Assembly (NCBI RefSeq): GCF_011059145.1
Contig: NZ_JAALLT010000002.1
Span: 936,809-1,000,808, forward strand
Source of the DNA: Halalkalibaculum roseum
Lineage (GTDB): Bacteria > Bacteroidota > Rhodothermia > Balneolales > Balneolaceae
Direction of reading: 5' to 3'
DNA length: 64,000 nt
The notes beneath the pieces are model-generated. The model saw only the letters and a program-made list of their open reading frames with translations, made no database searches and was not told the DNA's origin. Numbering within the stretch: position 1 is the stretch's first letter; each line of letters starts with the position of its first letter. This document shows, one piece after another, positions 54,577 through 63,646 of this stretch. The position numbers and the translations under genes are program-made.

Positions 54577-55904
54577 AACTCCCTTTTTAAATTATTAAAT
54601 ATCTCATCACACAATATCGTATAAATATTCTGTGAAGCTGATTTACCATGGGGTGGCTTAAGTGTTTCGCGATAAAACCGGTCCCTGTTTTCTTTCATGC
54701 TGTCATTACCCTTGATTACCACATTTTCAATAAAATCTATTATATCTGACTTGTTTGTTCCCTGATAGTGATATTTCAAAGCCTTTTCACCGAATTTATT
54801 GAAATATTTATCTACCTCAGGGTCGGCTTTAATAAATAGAGAAGGTTTTCCACAAAACAAATACTCGGCAATAAATGACATACTGTCTAATATCATGGCA
54901 TCGGATGAATTAAAAAGATCAACATAATTTCCGGTTTCTAACTGTCCATTCGGCAATAGCTTCCACGAATTATAATAACTCTCAGTAAGTTCCCTACCCC
55001 AACCTTCCTGTTGGTATAGCGTCTTCTTCAAATAAGGATGCGGTTTGAATGCAATTTGAATATCACTTTCATACTTTTTAACAACGTCAAGCATAAATCC
55101 GGATAGCTCCAGAAAATTTGATGCAGCTGTCCTGTCCGCTCCGCGATTACGCACAGACCAGTGAGGCGCCCAAATTATTCTTTTTAGCTCATTATTGGTA
55201 TTCTTCCATGCGTAATTCTCTAATCTCTCTTGGTATTGAAAGCAATCGGTTCCGGGATGACCGGTCACCTCAACATTTCTTCCTTTGTTTTTTGCAAACT
55301 TTCCGGCAAGTTCTTTATGAATGTCAGTCTCATAAAACGCTTTCCATAGCAGGCTATGAAAAGTTTTATCATAGAAATGTTCTTTTGCTTCCATAATAAA
55401 ACTGTACTGAACATAACAGGTTAAAACATCAAGAAAGTTAGAAATCTGATACTCTTTCAGCGTATAGCCATAAGGATTGGTGAAGAAAACGATATCAGGT
55501 GATATCACTTCTTTTACATCTAAATAAGTACCATTTTTATTGTTATAAGTTTTTATAACCTCATATCCATTATTTAAAAAATACTCATAGGACTTATTCA
55601 TTTGATGATGAATTTCATCTGCATCTAACAAATATATTGGAGGGCACACCACTACGACGGGTTCAAAGCGCTCGTCTTTTTTTAGCAGGAAATACAAATT
55701 TTCATATTTCCATATATCAATATTCAAAACTAGAAAAGCTACTTTTATCCTCTCCTTATTCCTTACTTTATTTAAAAATGCATTGTGTCTGAAGGGCTGT
55801 AACTTAATACGCACATAATTAATTGGTCTTAGAAACTCTGTGCGGACCCTTCTCAAGAAATCAATTATAAATTCCGGTAAATTTTTCTTTGTGAAACTAT
55901 TCAT
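54573..55904 (-). CDS. CDP-glycerol glycerophosphotransferase-like enzyme (putative phosphonate transferase)
   Basis: A 443-residue protein whose C-terminal half matches the CDP-glycerol glycerophosphotransferase family (PF04464, TagB/TagF-like): [13 protein letters not shown], the substrate-binding FKPHPYLKK and the [20 protein letters not shown] region with KPSLFIK. These enzymes use CDP-alcohols as donors. Next to a cytidylyltransferase-PEP mutase gene, the donor is inferred to be a CMP-activated hydroxyalkylphosphonate and the acceptor the glycan made by this locus. No signal peptide or TM helix is clear, so action at the cytosolic membrane face is expected. First gene of the four; 311 nt of A+T-rich spacer precede it. 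Confidence 0.82.
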   Translation of the reverse strand: MNSFTKKNLPEFIIDFLRRVRTEFLRPINYVRIKLQPFRHNAFLNKVRNKERIKVAFLVLNIDIWKYENLYFLLKKDERFEPVVVVCPPIYLLDADEIHHQMNKSYEYFLNNGYEVIKTYNNKNGTYLDVKEVISPDIVFFTNPYGYTLKEYQISNFLDVLTCYVQYSFIMEAKEHFYDKTFHSLLWKAFYETDIHKELAGKFAKNKGRNVEVTGHPGTDCFQYQERLENYAWKNTNNELKRIIWAPHWSVRNRGADRTAASNFLELSGFMLDVVKKYESDIQIAFKPHPYLKKTLYQQEGWGRELTESYYNSWKLLPNGQLETGNYVDLFNSSDAMILDSMSFIAEYLFCGKPSLFIKADPEVDKYFNKFGEKALKYHYQGTNKSDIIDFIENVVIKGNDSMKENRDRFYRETLKPPHGKSASQNIYTILCDEIFNNLKREL

Positions 55905-56215
55905 AAATTGTCACACCAGCTACTGATCTATTCTTTCTAAGTAAATTCTATTTATTGAGAAAAAATAATTCTGAAATACAAATACTAAGTGTTACAATTT
56001 TTGTGTTCTTCTCGCAAATTGGGAATAGAATTTATTCATATAATATTGTTAGAAAACCTATAAGTATTCACACATAATTAATTATTCTAATAACTAATAT
56101 CTTTTTCCCCTATTAAATAGCTATTTGAATTTTTCTCTTATAGTCTCGTTATATTTATGTAATATTTGACATTCAGATAGAGCTGCTTTTGATAATGCTA
56201 ATTATTGGATCACGC
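55905..56215. other. Spacer (311 nt) before the phosphonate operon
   Basis: A+T-rich and gene-free. It should carry the phosphonate-operon promoter on the minus strand, but no element matching TTG-N20-TAnnTTTG is clear. No repeat of the families seen elsewhere is present. Confidence 0.45.
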
Positions 56216-57280
56216 TCATGCCAAAAGTTCCGATTCTTTCATTATTATCGGTTGGGCATCAACATCCCTAAGAAAAACCATGGGCTCATCATAGGAATAA
56301 TCGATTCTTTCCATATTGGAAAGTTCAGTCGAAAATAGAGCCTCCAAGGTATCCATTGGAATATTGGCACCACCGGCAGCAATAGAGGAAGTAAAGGCAA
56401 CATGGCGGATATTAATTTCCGTAATTTTTCGAACTCCTTTTTCATCTTCCTTAAAATCTACAGTAAAAATACCGTGTAATTCAGTTCCAATCTCAGACGA
56501 TATGGAATTCAGTGCTTTTTCTGAAAGCTTTACAAGTTCAGGCTCATTAATCAGGCGACCGAATGAAGTATTTCCCGTGATTCCGGAAGGCGCCACCTTG
56601 GCCATAATGTAATTGACCCTTTCGGCGCAGGCAGTTCGCTTTAATTCGTTATCAAAATAAAGCATCTTAGAGGCCATATTTCTGCCGGGCAGATACTCGG
56701 TGGCAATAAACTCCTCTACCCCTTCATTGATAGAGATCCACTGGGCCAAGGCTGACTCAGATTCTATTTTCAGGGAACCCAGTCCACTGGATCCTTCCGT
56801 ACTTCGAATCCAGAACACGTCACCTATTTCTTCAACCAGTTCCCGATAATCATAAGAAGAGGGATTGATTTTACTGAATTTTGGAATCAGGGATGAACCT
56901 TCCAGATATTCATGCAGGCGATGTTTATTTACCAGGGCAGAAGCGAGGTTGTACTCCGGCAAATGCACTTTTATAGGACAATTTAGTTGATCACGGTTTT
57001 TTGCCCATTCCAATACTTCCAACTCGGGTAAAACAACAGCACCTTCAATTTCTTCTTTTTCAATAATATCATTGATAGCTGACCAGTAATTCTTTTCATT
57101 GGCCCGGGGTACTACATATGTTGCATCGAAAAGTGACCGGTCATATAAGCCATATGCCAGACGGTCGCAGTCTATACCAATAAAACGAAACGAATTTGAC
57201 AAGTCCTTTTCAGACAGTTTAACTGCCCTGACAAATGAACGAGGCGTAGGTCCGCCTACTCCGGTTACTAGTATATTCAT
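56216..57280 (-). CDS. ATP-grasp ligase (carbamoyl-phosphate-synthase-like)
   Basis: A 354-residue cytosolic ATP-grasp protein. A Rossmann-like N-terminal domain (ILVTGVGGPTPRSFVRAVK) precedes the ATP-grasp fold: VFWIRSTEGSSGLGSLKI as ATP loop, EEFIATEYLPGRNMASKM, a GIFTVDFKED strand with Mg ligands and EINIRHVAFTSS. Such enzymes join a carboxylate to an amine or other nucleophile through an acyl phosphate. Its ATG overlaps the stop of the PglC-like transferase gene. The substrate is unknown; acylation of the 4-amino sugar with an amino or organic acid is one inference. Confidence 0.82.
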   Translation of the reverse strand: MNILVTGVGGPTPRSFVRAVKLSEKDLSNSFRFIGIDCDRLAYGLYDRSLFDATYVVPRANEKNYWSAINDIIEKEEIEGAVVLPELEVLEWAKNRDQLNCPIKVHLPEYNLASALVNKHRLHEYLEGSSLIPKFSKINPSSYDYRELVEEIGDVFWIRSTEGSSGLGSLKIESESALAQWISINEGVEEFIATEYLPGRNMASKMLYFDNELKRTACAERVNYIMAKVAPSGITGNTSFGRLINEPELVKLSEKALNSISSEIGTELHGIFTVDFKEDEKGVRKITEINIRHVAFTSSIAAGGANIPMDTLEALFSTELSNMERIDYSYDEPMVFLRDVDAQPIIMKESELLA

Positions 57281-57891
57281 GATCCTGATCTCTTTATTTT
57301 TACATATTCGTCAAAACGGGGCATCCCTACATGGCCTTCATGGGTAATGCCTTCGCGCTTTATTACCTTTACCACCGTCAGCCAGAGAATTTTCAGGTCC
57401 AGCCAAAACGATCGGTTATCTACGTACCATACATCCAGTTCCAGTTTTTTATCCCAGCCGATCGCATTTCTTCCGTTCACCTGAGACCAGCCGGTAATTC
57501 CAGGCTTTACCTCATGGCGTCTATGCTGTTCTTTTGAAAAGTAGGGAAGATAGTCTATCAATAAGGGTCTGGGCCCTACCAAGCTCATATCTCCTTTTAA
57601 CACGTTAAAAAGTTCGGGCAGTTCGTCAAGGCTGTATGATCTTAGGAAAGACCCGAACTTGGTCATACGCTCTTCATTTGGCAGCAGGTTACCTTCATCA
57701 TCGGTTTCATTGGTCATGGTACGAAACTTAATCATATTAAAGGGCTTACCATGTAAACCGGGCCTTTCTTGGGTAAAGAAAACGGGCCTGCCTAATTTAA
57801 GGACAATAAGTGCCGCAACCACAATATAAACCGGAGAAAGAAGCAGAATTCCCGGTATCGTAACTGAAATGTCAAAAAGCCGTTTTAACAA
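57277..57891 (-). CDS. PglC-like initiating phosphoglycosyl transferase
   Basis: A monotopic phosphoglycosyl transferase of 204 residues that moves a sugar-1-phosphate from UDP-sugar to undecaprenyl phosphate. The re-entrant membrane helix (~5-34, RLFDISVTIPGILLLSPVYI in part) is followed by KFRTMTNETDDEGN, FLRSYSLDELPEL (catalytic Asp-Glu), SLVGPRPLL and PGITGWSQVNGRN. Its small size, without the WbaP/WcaJ N-terminal domains, is the PglC type, which favours di-N-acetylbacillosamine-like sugars and fits the PglF/PglE-like genes nearby. The start is TTG at 57891; no in-frame ATG precedes the helix. Confidence 0.92.
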   Translation of the reverse strand: MLKRLFDISVTIPGILLLSPVYIVVAALIVLKLGRPVFFTQERPGLHGKPFNMIKFRTMTNETDDEGNLLPNEERMTKFGSFLRSYSLDELPELFNVLKGDMSLVGPRPLLIDYLPYFSKEQHRRHEVKPGITGWSQVNGRNAIGWDKKLELDVWYVDNRSFWLDLKILWLTVVKVIKREGITHEGHVGMPRFDEYVKIKRSGS

Positions 57892-57906
57892 AATAACATC
57901 ACCCGC

Positions 57907-58959
57907 TTACGTTACAGCTTCCAATTCAGCTTTATTCATTGCCCTGTAGGCATCCAAGTAGTTTTCAAGTCCCGGTTTCAATCCCTTTTTAACCGGAAGC
58001 TGCCACAATAGTTTGCACCAGTCATGATTCCCTTCAATCAATCCGGGACCGTCTTCCGTAATAACTACATCCCACCCAATAGATCTATTCTGAGGATGCT
58101 CCAGTGCTGCTCTTATTACCATATCCAGAGCTTCATTCCAAAAGGGAACCTGGAAACCAGGAATCTTTACACTGGTTACTGGGTGTAATTCCTCTTCCGG
58201 CTTCGTTATATCACTATAAACGGCCGGACCGCTGATTTTTCCCGTATCCTCGTCAATAGGTGCTGCCAGGTTACCGGCCGCCATATTATCGACTGGAGAA
58301 TCTACAGATATGCGCATACGGCATCCAAGAATTTCAACATTCCGGTCTTTTATCACCTGTGTAATAATACGAACGGTATTAACAGCAGAGGATGAAAGCC
58401 GGTTAATTTCGGGATGCTGTTGAATAAATTCTTCAACCAGTCCGTAATTATTCTGCTTCATATATTTTACTAAAACCTCCCGATCAAACTCTGCGCTGTT
58501 TCGTACCTCAACTTCAGAGCCGCACTTCCCATCAGATGCTTTTAAAACCAGCTTACCGGAGGGGTTATTAAGGATAGCGTTTACTAATTCAGGAGTGCTC
58601 TCAAGATCTTCGATATCTGCAACCCTATGCACGAAATAGTTGCGGTATTTTTTGTAGAAAAGTGTTTTGTCATCCAGAATCTGACGCTCATACAATGGAT
58701 TCATCTTTAACTGGTATTCATACATATACCCAGTACCGGCCCACTTTGCTCTCTCCGATTTGGAGAGCTCAAAGAAACGAAACTGGAAGTATTCCAGAAT
58801 AGAGATATTATACCTAAACACAGACTTTAGTACGTCGGAGAGGATATCCGCCTTTGTTCTGCCGGTCAGTTCAACCGTATATTTTAAGAAACGGTCGAGC
58901 TTCTTCCTGTCCAGTTCTTTGAGGTAATAACTCAGATATAAGGCTCTTTTCAGCTTCAT
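57907..58959 (-). CDS. Sugar-transfer-associated ATP-grasp protein
   Basis: A 350-residue protein matching the ATPgrasp_ST family (PF14397), which is named for its association with sugar transferases, as here (15 nt before the PglC-like gene). Landmarks: LVLKASDGKCGSEVEV (ATP loop), YGLVEEFIQQHPEINRLSSSAVNTVRII in parts, NMAAGNLAAPIDEDTG and the Mg-site IGWDVVITEDGPGLIEGNHD. The C-terminus has KLLWQLPVKKGL. Its reaction is not known. It makes, with the gene at 56216, a pair of ATP-grasp ligases flanking the initiating transferase. Confidence 0.85.
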   Translation of the reverse strand: MKLKRALYLSYYLKELDRKKLDRFLKYTVELTGRTKADILSDVLKSVFRYNISILEYFQFRFFELSKSERAKWAGTGYMYEYQLKMNPLYERQILDDKTLFYKKYRNYFVHRVADIEDLESTPELVNAILNNPSGKLVLKASDGKCGSEVEVRNSAEFDREVLVKYMKQNNYGLVEEFIQQHPEINRLSSSAVNTVRIITQVIKDRNVEILGCRMRISVDSPVDNMAAGNLAAPIDEDTGKISGPAVYSDITKPEEELHPVTSVKIPGFQVPFWNEALDMVIRAALEHPQNRSIGWDVVITEDGPGLIEGNHDWCKLLWQLPVKKGLKPGLENYLDAYRAMNKAELEAVT

Positions 58960-59047
58960 CTATTATAACATAATATTCTAACAATCCTAACCTGAGTCTA
59001 AACTACTAAAAAAATCATTCGAACAGTGAATTATCTTTTTTTAATAA

Positions 59048-59086
59048 AGCTGTCACACAAAGCTTCACAAAGAAGACACAAACTTA
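59048..59086. repeat. CACAGAG-family repeat, degenerate
   Basis: AGCTGTCACACAAAGCTTCACAAAGAAGACACAAA resembles the copy at 44271-44310 (AGCTGTACCACAGAG ... GAAGCACAAAG). It lies in the 156-nt spacer after the deacetylase-like gene. Confidence 0.55.
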
Positions 59087-59115
59087 CTATAAGCCATAAA
59101 ATCAGTTCCATTCGC

Positions 59116-60264
59116 TTATATGAGTTCCATATCATCTCTGATTAAATCCCCCAGATCATTGGCCGCCATAAACTCTACTTCGGGCCAGCGCCGTACAATC
59201 CGTTGTAGGAGTTCTCTTAAAGCACCTAGGCCATTGGCCCGGTTCTCCGGATCAATATGACCGCAGAAATTAACCCGGTGAGAACTAATAATGGCAGGAC
59301 GGTTCCATCGGAAAGCGGCTTCTATTTGCTTCATGGCAAAATCTACCCATTCAACATTCCGCTTTTGCGTGGGTTCAAATACCACATTGCGAACCATGAA
59401 AATTTGTCCATGCTTATTTTTCTTACCAGTGTAATTGACCTTGACTTTGTATCGGCCCCTCCCTTGGTGTTCTTTTTTTATCATAGGAGTGTCGATGTAA
59501 TGTATTCCATTTTCCTTTAAGGTTTTATGGAGCACAGCGTGCTCCCTTCCGGCCGGTGGATTAAAGTGTAACGCCCGGTAACCAAATACCTTTTCGAACT
59601 CATTTAAACCATCCTCAATGATATTATGAAAGCGTTGGTTTTCCTCAAACTCCCAAAAATCGAAAGCTGCCAATAAAGAAATAGTTTTATAACTTTCTGA
59701 TGATATTCCTGTATAGGACCTGTTTTTTAAGGCAGTGAGCACCTCTCTATCCCTAACAGCTAGTTTCTCCTCTAGTACTTTTAAGTTTAGGTGCTCCTTC
59801 CCATGAAATTGTGGAACCATTAACCCATTTTCGATGCCTTCATTCAGCAAGTCCCAAGCACCTGAATACGACTCCGGCTGCTGTTCTGAAAGCTTTTGAA
59901 ATGTTTGAGGGAGTAATTCATAATAATACGTTTCAAATCCTGTTCCCTCCATCTTCTCAAAGTTAATATTACATGGTACCGCAAAAGGAGTGAATATAGC
60001 GTGATGTCCGAACTGATCTTTAACGGAAGAAAGTACTTCATACAAAGCTTCCAAATCCTGCCGGGTCTCAAGAGAATCGTAGGCATCGAAACGATTGTGG
60101 ACCTTCGATCCTTCCCGGTTCATTCTCTCTCTTGCTTCCCTTGAATCAACCCGAATGTTTCCATAATCGTCCACAGAAAAGACAATAAGCTTTCGTTTGG
60201 TTCTCCAGCCAACAATATTTTTGGCATTGTGTAAAAATGTGTTCTTAAGGGTCTTAAAATTCAT
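59116..60264 (-). CDS. Polysaccharide deacetylase-like protein
   Basis: A 382-residue protein with an NodB/polysaccharide-deacetylase-like core: VFSVDDYGN (the Asp-Asp opening), PQFHGKEHLN (His-rich metal site), ALHFNPPAGREHAV and the terminal ISSHRVNFCGHID. The family name in databases is polysaccharide (de)acetylase; substrates of this branch are not well defined. No signal peptide is seen, so a cytosolic lipid-linked sugar or nucleotide sugar is a possible substrate. It follows the glycosyltransferase gene by 9 nt. Confidence 0.75.
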   Translation of the reverse strand: MNFKTLKNTFLHNAKNIVGWRTKRKLIVFSVDDYGNIRVDSREARERMNREGSKVHNRFDAYDSLETRQDLEALYEVLSSVKDQFGHHAIFTPFAVPCNINFEKMEGTGFETYYYELLPQTFQKLSEQQPESYSGAWDLLNEGIENGLMVPQFHGKEHLNLKVLEEKLAVRDREVLTALKNRSYTGISSESYKTISLLAAFDFWEFEENQRFHNIIEDGLNEFEKVFGYRALHFNPPAGREHAVLHKTLKENGIHYIDTPMIKKEHQGRGRYKVKVNYTGKKNKHGQIFMVRNVVFEPTQKRNVEWVDFAMKQIEAAFRWNRPAIISSHRVNFCGHIDPENRANGLGALRELLQRIVRRWPEVEFMAANDLGDLIRDDMELI

Positions 60265-60273
60265 TTTATTTAT

Positions 60274-61425
60274 TCATGCTAAATATAGCTCAACTATTTT
60301 ATCTGCATTGGAACGCCTATAATATTTTGATGCTTCAATAGCATTCTCAGAATATTCTTCTAGAAAATCCCTATCATTCTTTAAATTAATGATAAAATCT
60401 ACGGCCTCTTCAAGACTTTTGTGATCTACGCATTTTGCATGTTCATATTTCTCAGCATAGTCATTAAGTTCAGAATCCTTCGAAGCTATGTACAGTGAAG
60501 GGATACCGAAACTCATAAGATTATAGGACTTACTTGGCACACTTCCTTTGGACGTGGTTTCGTCAAGTATTACTACTCCCAGATCCGCAGCTGAAAGAGA
60601 ATAGGGAAACATTTCGTCTGACTGAAAAGGTAAAAACTGGCAGTTTGGTAACCCCTTATCATTAACGAGGGACTTCAAATAAGGAACTCTAGGACCTCTT
60701 CCGATAATTTGGAAAAGTATATTTTCATAATTTTTCATCATTTCTGCCAATTCCAAGACTACTTCTACATTGTGTGTCAAACCGATATTGCCAGAATATT
60801 GCACTATAAACTTTCCATTGAGTTCCTGCTTTTTTACAAAAGGATTTTTTTCTTTACTTACCCTTTTATTTGACTGAAAGATAGACCAAATAGGTGTAAT
60901 TAAAATTTTGTCTTTGTCAACATATTTTGAGAGTAAATCCGCCATTTGATTTCCTATAGTAAAAAGGCGGTGAGATTTTTTGAAAGCAATTTTATTTAAG
61001 TATCCCCAAAACCTGTAAATAGGATGTGATTCTCCCATACCCGTTATCTTGAACACGTCTGGATAGACATCCCAAATGAGCATACTGCATCTGTTAGGCA
61101 AAATTATCGATAACAGATAGCCCATTGGAGGAAGGGAAACAAATAATACCTCATATCCACGAAATTTAGTCAGCAATAAACATAAAATCTGAACGCAGCC
61201 CCATAGGTAGGAAATCATTTTTTTCCAGGCTGGTCTTTCTTCCCATTTGTTTATTCTGAAAACAGATATTGCTTCATTCAGCTTTTCCCCTTGCTCATGA
61301 ATACTCCCGGTAATTAACGCCACCTTGTTTATTTTTTCAGCAAACGCATTACACAAACCAATAGTAAGATAATTTACCGCCTGGTTTACCACTACAATCT
61401 TCCTATCCTTAATTTTTTTCTGCAT
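60274..61425 (-). CDS. Glycosyltransferase, GT4-like
   Basis: A 383-residue retaining glycosyltransferase of GT-B fold. The N-terminal half holds hydrophobic patches for peripheral membrane contact (YLWGCVQILCLLLTKF). The C-terminal half has the nucleotide-binding features VQYSGNIGLTHNVEVVLELA in part, IIGRGPRVPYL, and the donor-site SKGSVPSKSYNLMSFGIPSL. It resembles WbuB-type O-antigen transferases. Donor and acceptor sugars are unknown. ATG at 61425 preferred over TTG three bases upstream; it overlaps the previous gene by 17 nt. Base composition is A+T-rich compared with the core genes at left. Confidence 0.82.
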   Translation of the reverse strand: MQKKIKDRKIVVVNQAVNYLTIGLCNAFAEKINKVALITGSIHEQGEKLNEAISVFRINKWEERPAWKKMISYLWGCVQILCLLLTKFRGYEVLFVSLPPMGYLLSIILPNRCSMLIWDVYPDVFKITGMGESHPIYRFWGYLNKIAFKKSHRLFTIGNQMADLLSKYVDKDKILITPIWSIFQSNKRVSKEKNPFVKKQELNGKFIVQYSGNIGLTHNVEVVLELAEMMKNYENILFQIIGRGPRVPYLKSLVNDKGLPNCQFLPFQSDEMFPYSLSAADLGVVILDETTSKGSVPSKSYNLMSFGIPSLYIASKDSELNDYAEKYEHAKCVDHKSLEEAVDFIINLKNDRDFLEEYSENAIEASKYYRRSNADKIVELYLA

Positions 61426-62542
61426 CAACCAGATTTTTACAGATTTTCAAATATTGTTCCGCTCTTTCTTTAGCAGTCACAAAATTTTCTTGTTGTTCCA
61501 TACCCTCTTTTATTAATTTTTCCTGTAAAGTTGGCTGTTCAATTAGTTGTGTAATTTTACTTGCAATATCTTTCGGATTAATAGGATTAAAATAGATAGC
61601 TGCATCACCGCAAACCGTATGTGCAAAACCGAGATCGGAAGTTATAATAGGCTTATTCATTTTCATAGCTTCTGCATACGTTGCAGAAAAACATTCCAAT
61701 AAAGTGGGTAAAAAAAGCGCATCACATTCCTTATATAAAGCAGGGCCTTCATCCGGTTTTACCGGACCAATATTAATTATGGCATCCGAGATACCTATTG
61801 GGAACTTATTCCAATAGGTATCTTCGGAAAGCGTCAACACAAACCGAACTTTTTGCTTCAATCTTTTTGGCAATGATTTTATGACATCCGGAATAATATC
61901 TAGATTTTTATGCGCATGCCAAGAAGAAAGAATTAGAAATCGGAATTCATCTTTATTCTTCTTAGGAAGCTTATTTGCAATTTTTTTCGGTTGATTGTAA
62001 TGCCTACTTACGGTATTAGAAACCGTGTAAACCTTATCCGTATCCAGCCATTGCTGCAATCTTCTGTTTACATCATCTGTTTGAACTACATAGGCATCTG
62101 CTTCTTTTTTAAAAAAATACTTTAGAACTCGACCTTTAAAATACCATTTCAGTTGTTTCTGTAGGGGTATTTGAGAAAAAAAAGGAGAGTCTTTATAAAT
62201 GTAATGCGGAAGATTATACCCAACAAGATGTGGTGCGTTCGGTCTCCAATATGCAGGACCAGAAGTTGTAAATACTACATCAGGGTTGAAGTCTTTTTCC
62301 AACTCTCTAAAAAAATCATCTCTAGACTTAAAGCTAAGTACGCGTGTTGCAGGTCGATACCCGAGTGGAAAAAAAGTAAAATTATCCGGATAGTCATTCG
62401 GATTTATAAGGTTAGATAACAATCTACCCAATATGACACAGAAGTCGTGATCTATAAAATTTCTACTCTCCTCTATAAATGATCGGGCTACCTGAACCCC
62501 ACCACCCTTATAGGTACTTGCCGTGTTTATAATAATTCGCAT
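61409..62542 (-). CDS. Glycosyltransferase, GT4 family
   Basis: A 377-residue GT-B enzyme. Landmarks: TASTYKGGGVQVARSFIEES (N-domain loop) and, in the C-domain, FLILSSWHAHKNLDIIPDVI, NIGPVKPDEGPALYKECDALFLPTLLECFSATYAEAM in parts (the E-x7-E motif), and ITSDLGFAHTVCGDAAIYF. The set is typical of GT4 transferases building capsules or O-chains. Donor unknown. Follows the upstream glycosyltransferase by 21 nt and overlaps the next by 17 nt, so it is co-transcribed. Confidence 0.87.
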   Translation of the reverse strand: MRIIINTASTYKGGGVQVARSFIEESRNFIDHDFCVILGRLLSNLINPNDYPDNFTFFPLGYRPATRVLSFKSRDDFFRELEKDFNPDVVFTTSGPAYWRPNAPHLVGYNLPHYIYKDSPFFSQIPLQKQLKWYFKGRVLKYFFKKEADAYVVQTDDVNRRLQQWLDTDKVYTVSNTVSRHYNQPKKIANKLPKKNKDEFRFLILSSWHAHKNLDIIPDVIKSLPKRLKQKVRFVLTLSEDTYWNKFPIGISDAIINIGPVKPDEGPALYKECDALFLPTLLECFSATYAEAMKMNKPIITSDLGFAHTVCGDAAIYFNPINPKDIASKITQLIEQPTLQEKLIKEGMEQQENFVTAKERAEQYLKICKNLVDAEKN

Positions 62543-62563
62543 CTATTTTAAAGTATATTTTAA

Positions 62564-63646
62564 CTAAGCACAACCTGTTATGAACTTATAAAATTGATCA
62601 GCTACATTTTTTTTACTGTATACTTTAATATACTTAGCTGATTTCAGTCCCATTATATTTCTTAATTCTTCATATTCCATGAGTAACTTTAACTTTTGCT
62701 TAAAAGTCTCTTGATCAAATAGTGGAACTAAATATCCATTTTCTCCGTCCTCAATCAGATCTGAAGGTCCTGCAACACAGTCGTAAGATACCACCGGTAA
62801 ACCTGCTGAAAGCGCTTCACCAATTACATTAGGAAAACCTTCAGAGCTGGATGTAAAAGCAAATATTTTACTTTTTTGGTAGTAGACATCAATTTCCTTC
62901 TGTTCGCCTTCCAAAAATACAGAACTTTCAGCCCCTAACTCATTAACCAGGTTCTTTAGATCTTCTGATAGTGATAGTTTCTTAGCATCTCCTCCTACAA
63001 TAACCAGTTTCCAACCGGGTATATCTAATTTTACAAACATTTTAATCAGCTGATCGAAATGTTTTGTTTTTATTAATCGGCCAACTGAAAGAACTATATT
63101 ATCTTTTTCAACCTTACTCTTAGGCTGAATATCCATTATAGGATTACCGATCACCTTTATATTACTATTCCATCCATTTGAAATGCAGGCTTTTTTTGCA
63201 TGGGTAGTTTGAGCTATGTAGCCTGCTGCTTTAGGATATAGTGAATTCCTAAGAAAGTTTTGGAACTTACCAAGATCCTTACCGGGTTCACTGCGATCTG
63301 AAATAAATAGTGGATAAGATAGACCAAGCAATGAGAGTAAAACTAAGTTATTCCAATATTCCCCAAAGCTTAAAACGGTATCCGGGGCGATTTCTTTTAC
63401 TTTTTGCCTCAAAAACCAAATAGTTCGCAACGTATCAATTGTTCTCCAATTATCATCAAATTGAAAGGGTGGCCTGTGGATTTTTATTGAACTTGATAAC
63501 GAATATGCTATCTCTCTTTTTCTTCCAATCAATATAAGATCTACAATGGTTTTCTCCCTACTGGAAAAGTTATCTGCCAATTGCGACATAACCCTTTCCA
63601 TTCCTCCTATTCCTAAAGAGTGAATTACCAGGCAAACCTTATTCAT
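62564..63646 (-). CDS. Glycosyltransferase, GT4 family
   Basis: A 360-residue GT4 enzyme: HSLGIGGMERVMSQLADNF (N-domain), ISDRSEPG, then IVLSVGRLIKTKHFDQLIKMF in part, WKLVIVGGDAKK, VFLEGEQKEIDVYYQKSKIFAFTSSSEGFPNVIGEAL in parts (E-x7-E) and VVSYDCVAGPSDLIEDGENGYLV in part. It resembles N-acetylgalactosamine-type capsule transferases with the GGxERV motif, but the donor is not certain. First visible gene of the leftward locus; more genes may lie to the right of the window. Confidence 0.88.
   Translation of the reverse strand: MNKVCLVIHSLGIGGMERVMSQLADNFSSREKTIVDLILIGRKREIAYSLSSSIKIHRPPFQFDDNWRTIDTLRTIWFLRQKVKEIAPDTVLSFGEYWNNLVLLSLLGLSYPLFISDRSEPGKDLGKFQNFLRNSLYPKAAGYIAQTTHAKKACISNGWNSNIKVIGNPIMDIQPKSKVEKDNIVLSVGRLIKTKHFDQLIKMFVKLDIPGWKLVIVGGDAKKLSLSEDLKNLVNELGAESSVFLEGEQKEIDVYYQKSKIFAFTSSSEGFPNVIGEALSAGLPVVSYDCVAGPSDLIEDGENGYLVPLFDQETFKQKLKLLMEYEELRNIMGLKSAKYIKVYSKKNVADQFYKFITGCA

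Noticed and set aside
44402..63646. Mobile genomic island
   Set aside because: The locus is A+T-richer at its right end, but no integrase, transposase, tRNA junction or direct-repeat border is visible in the window.
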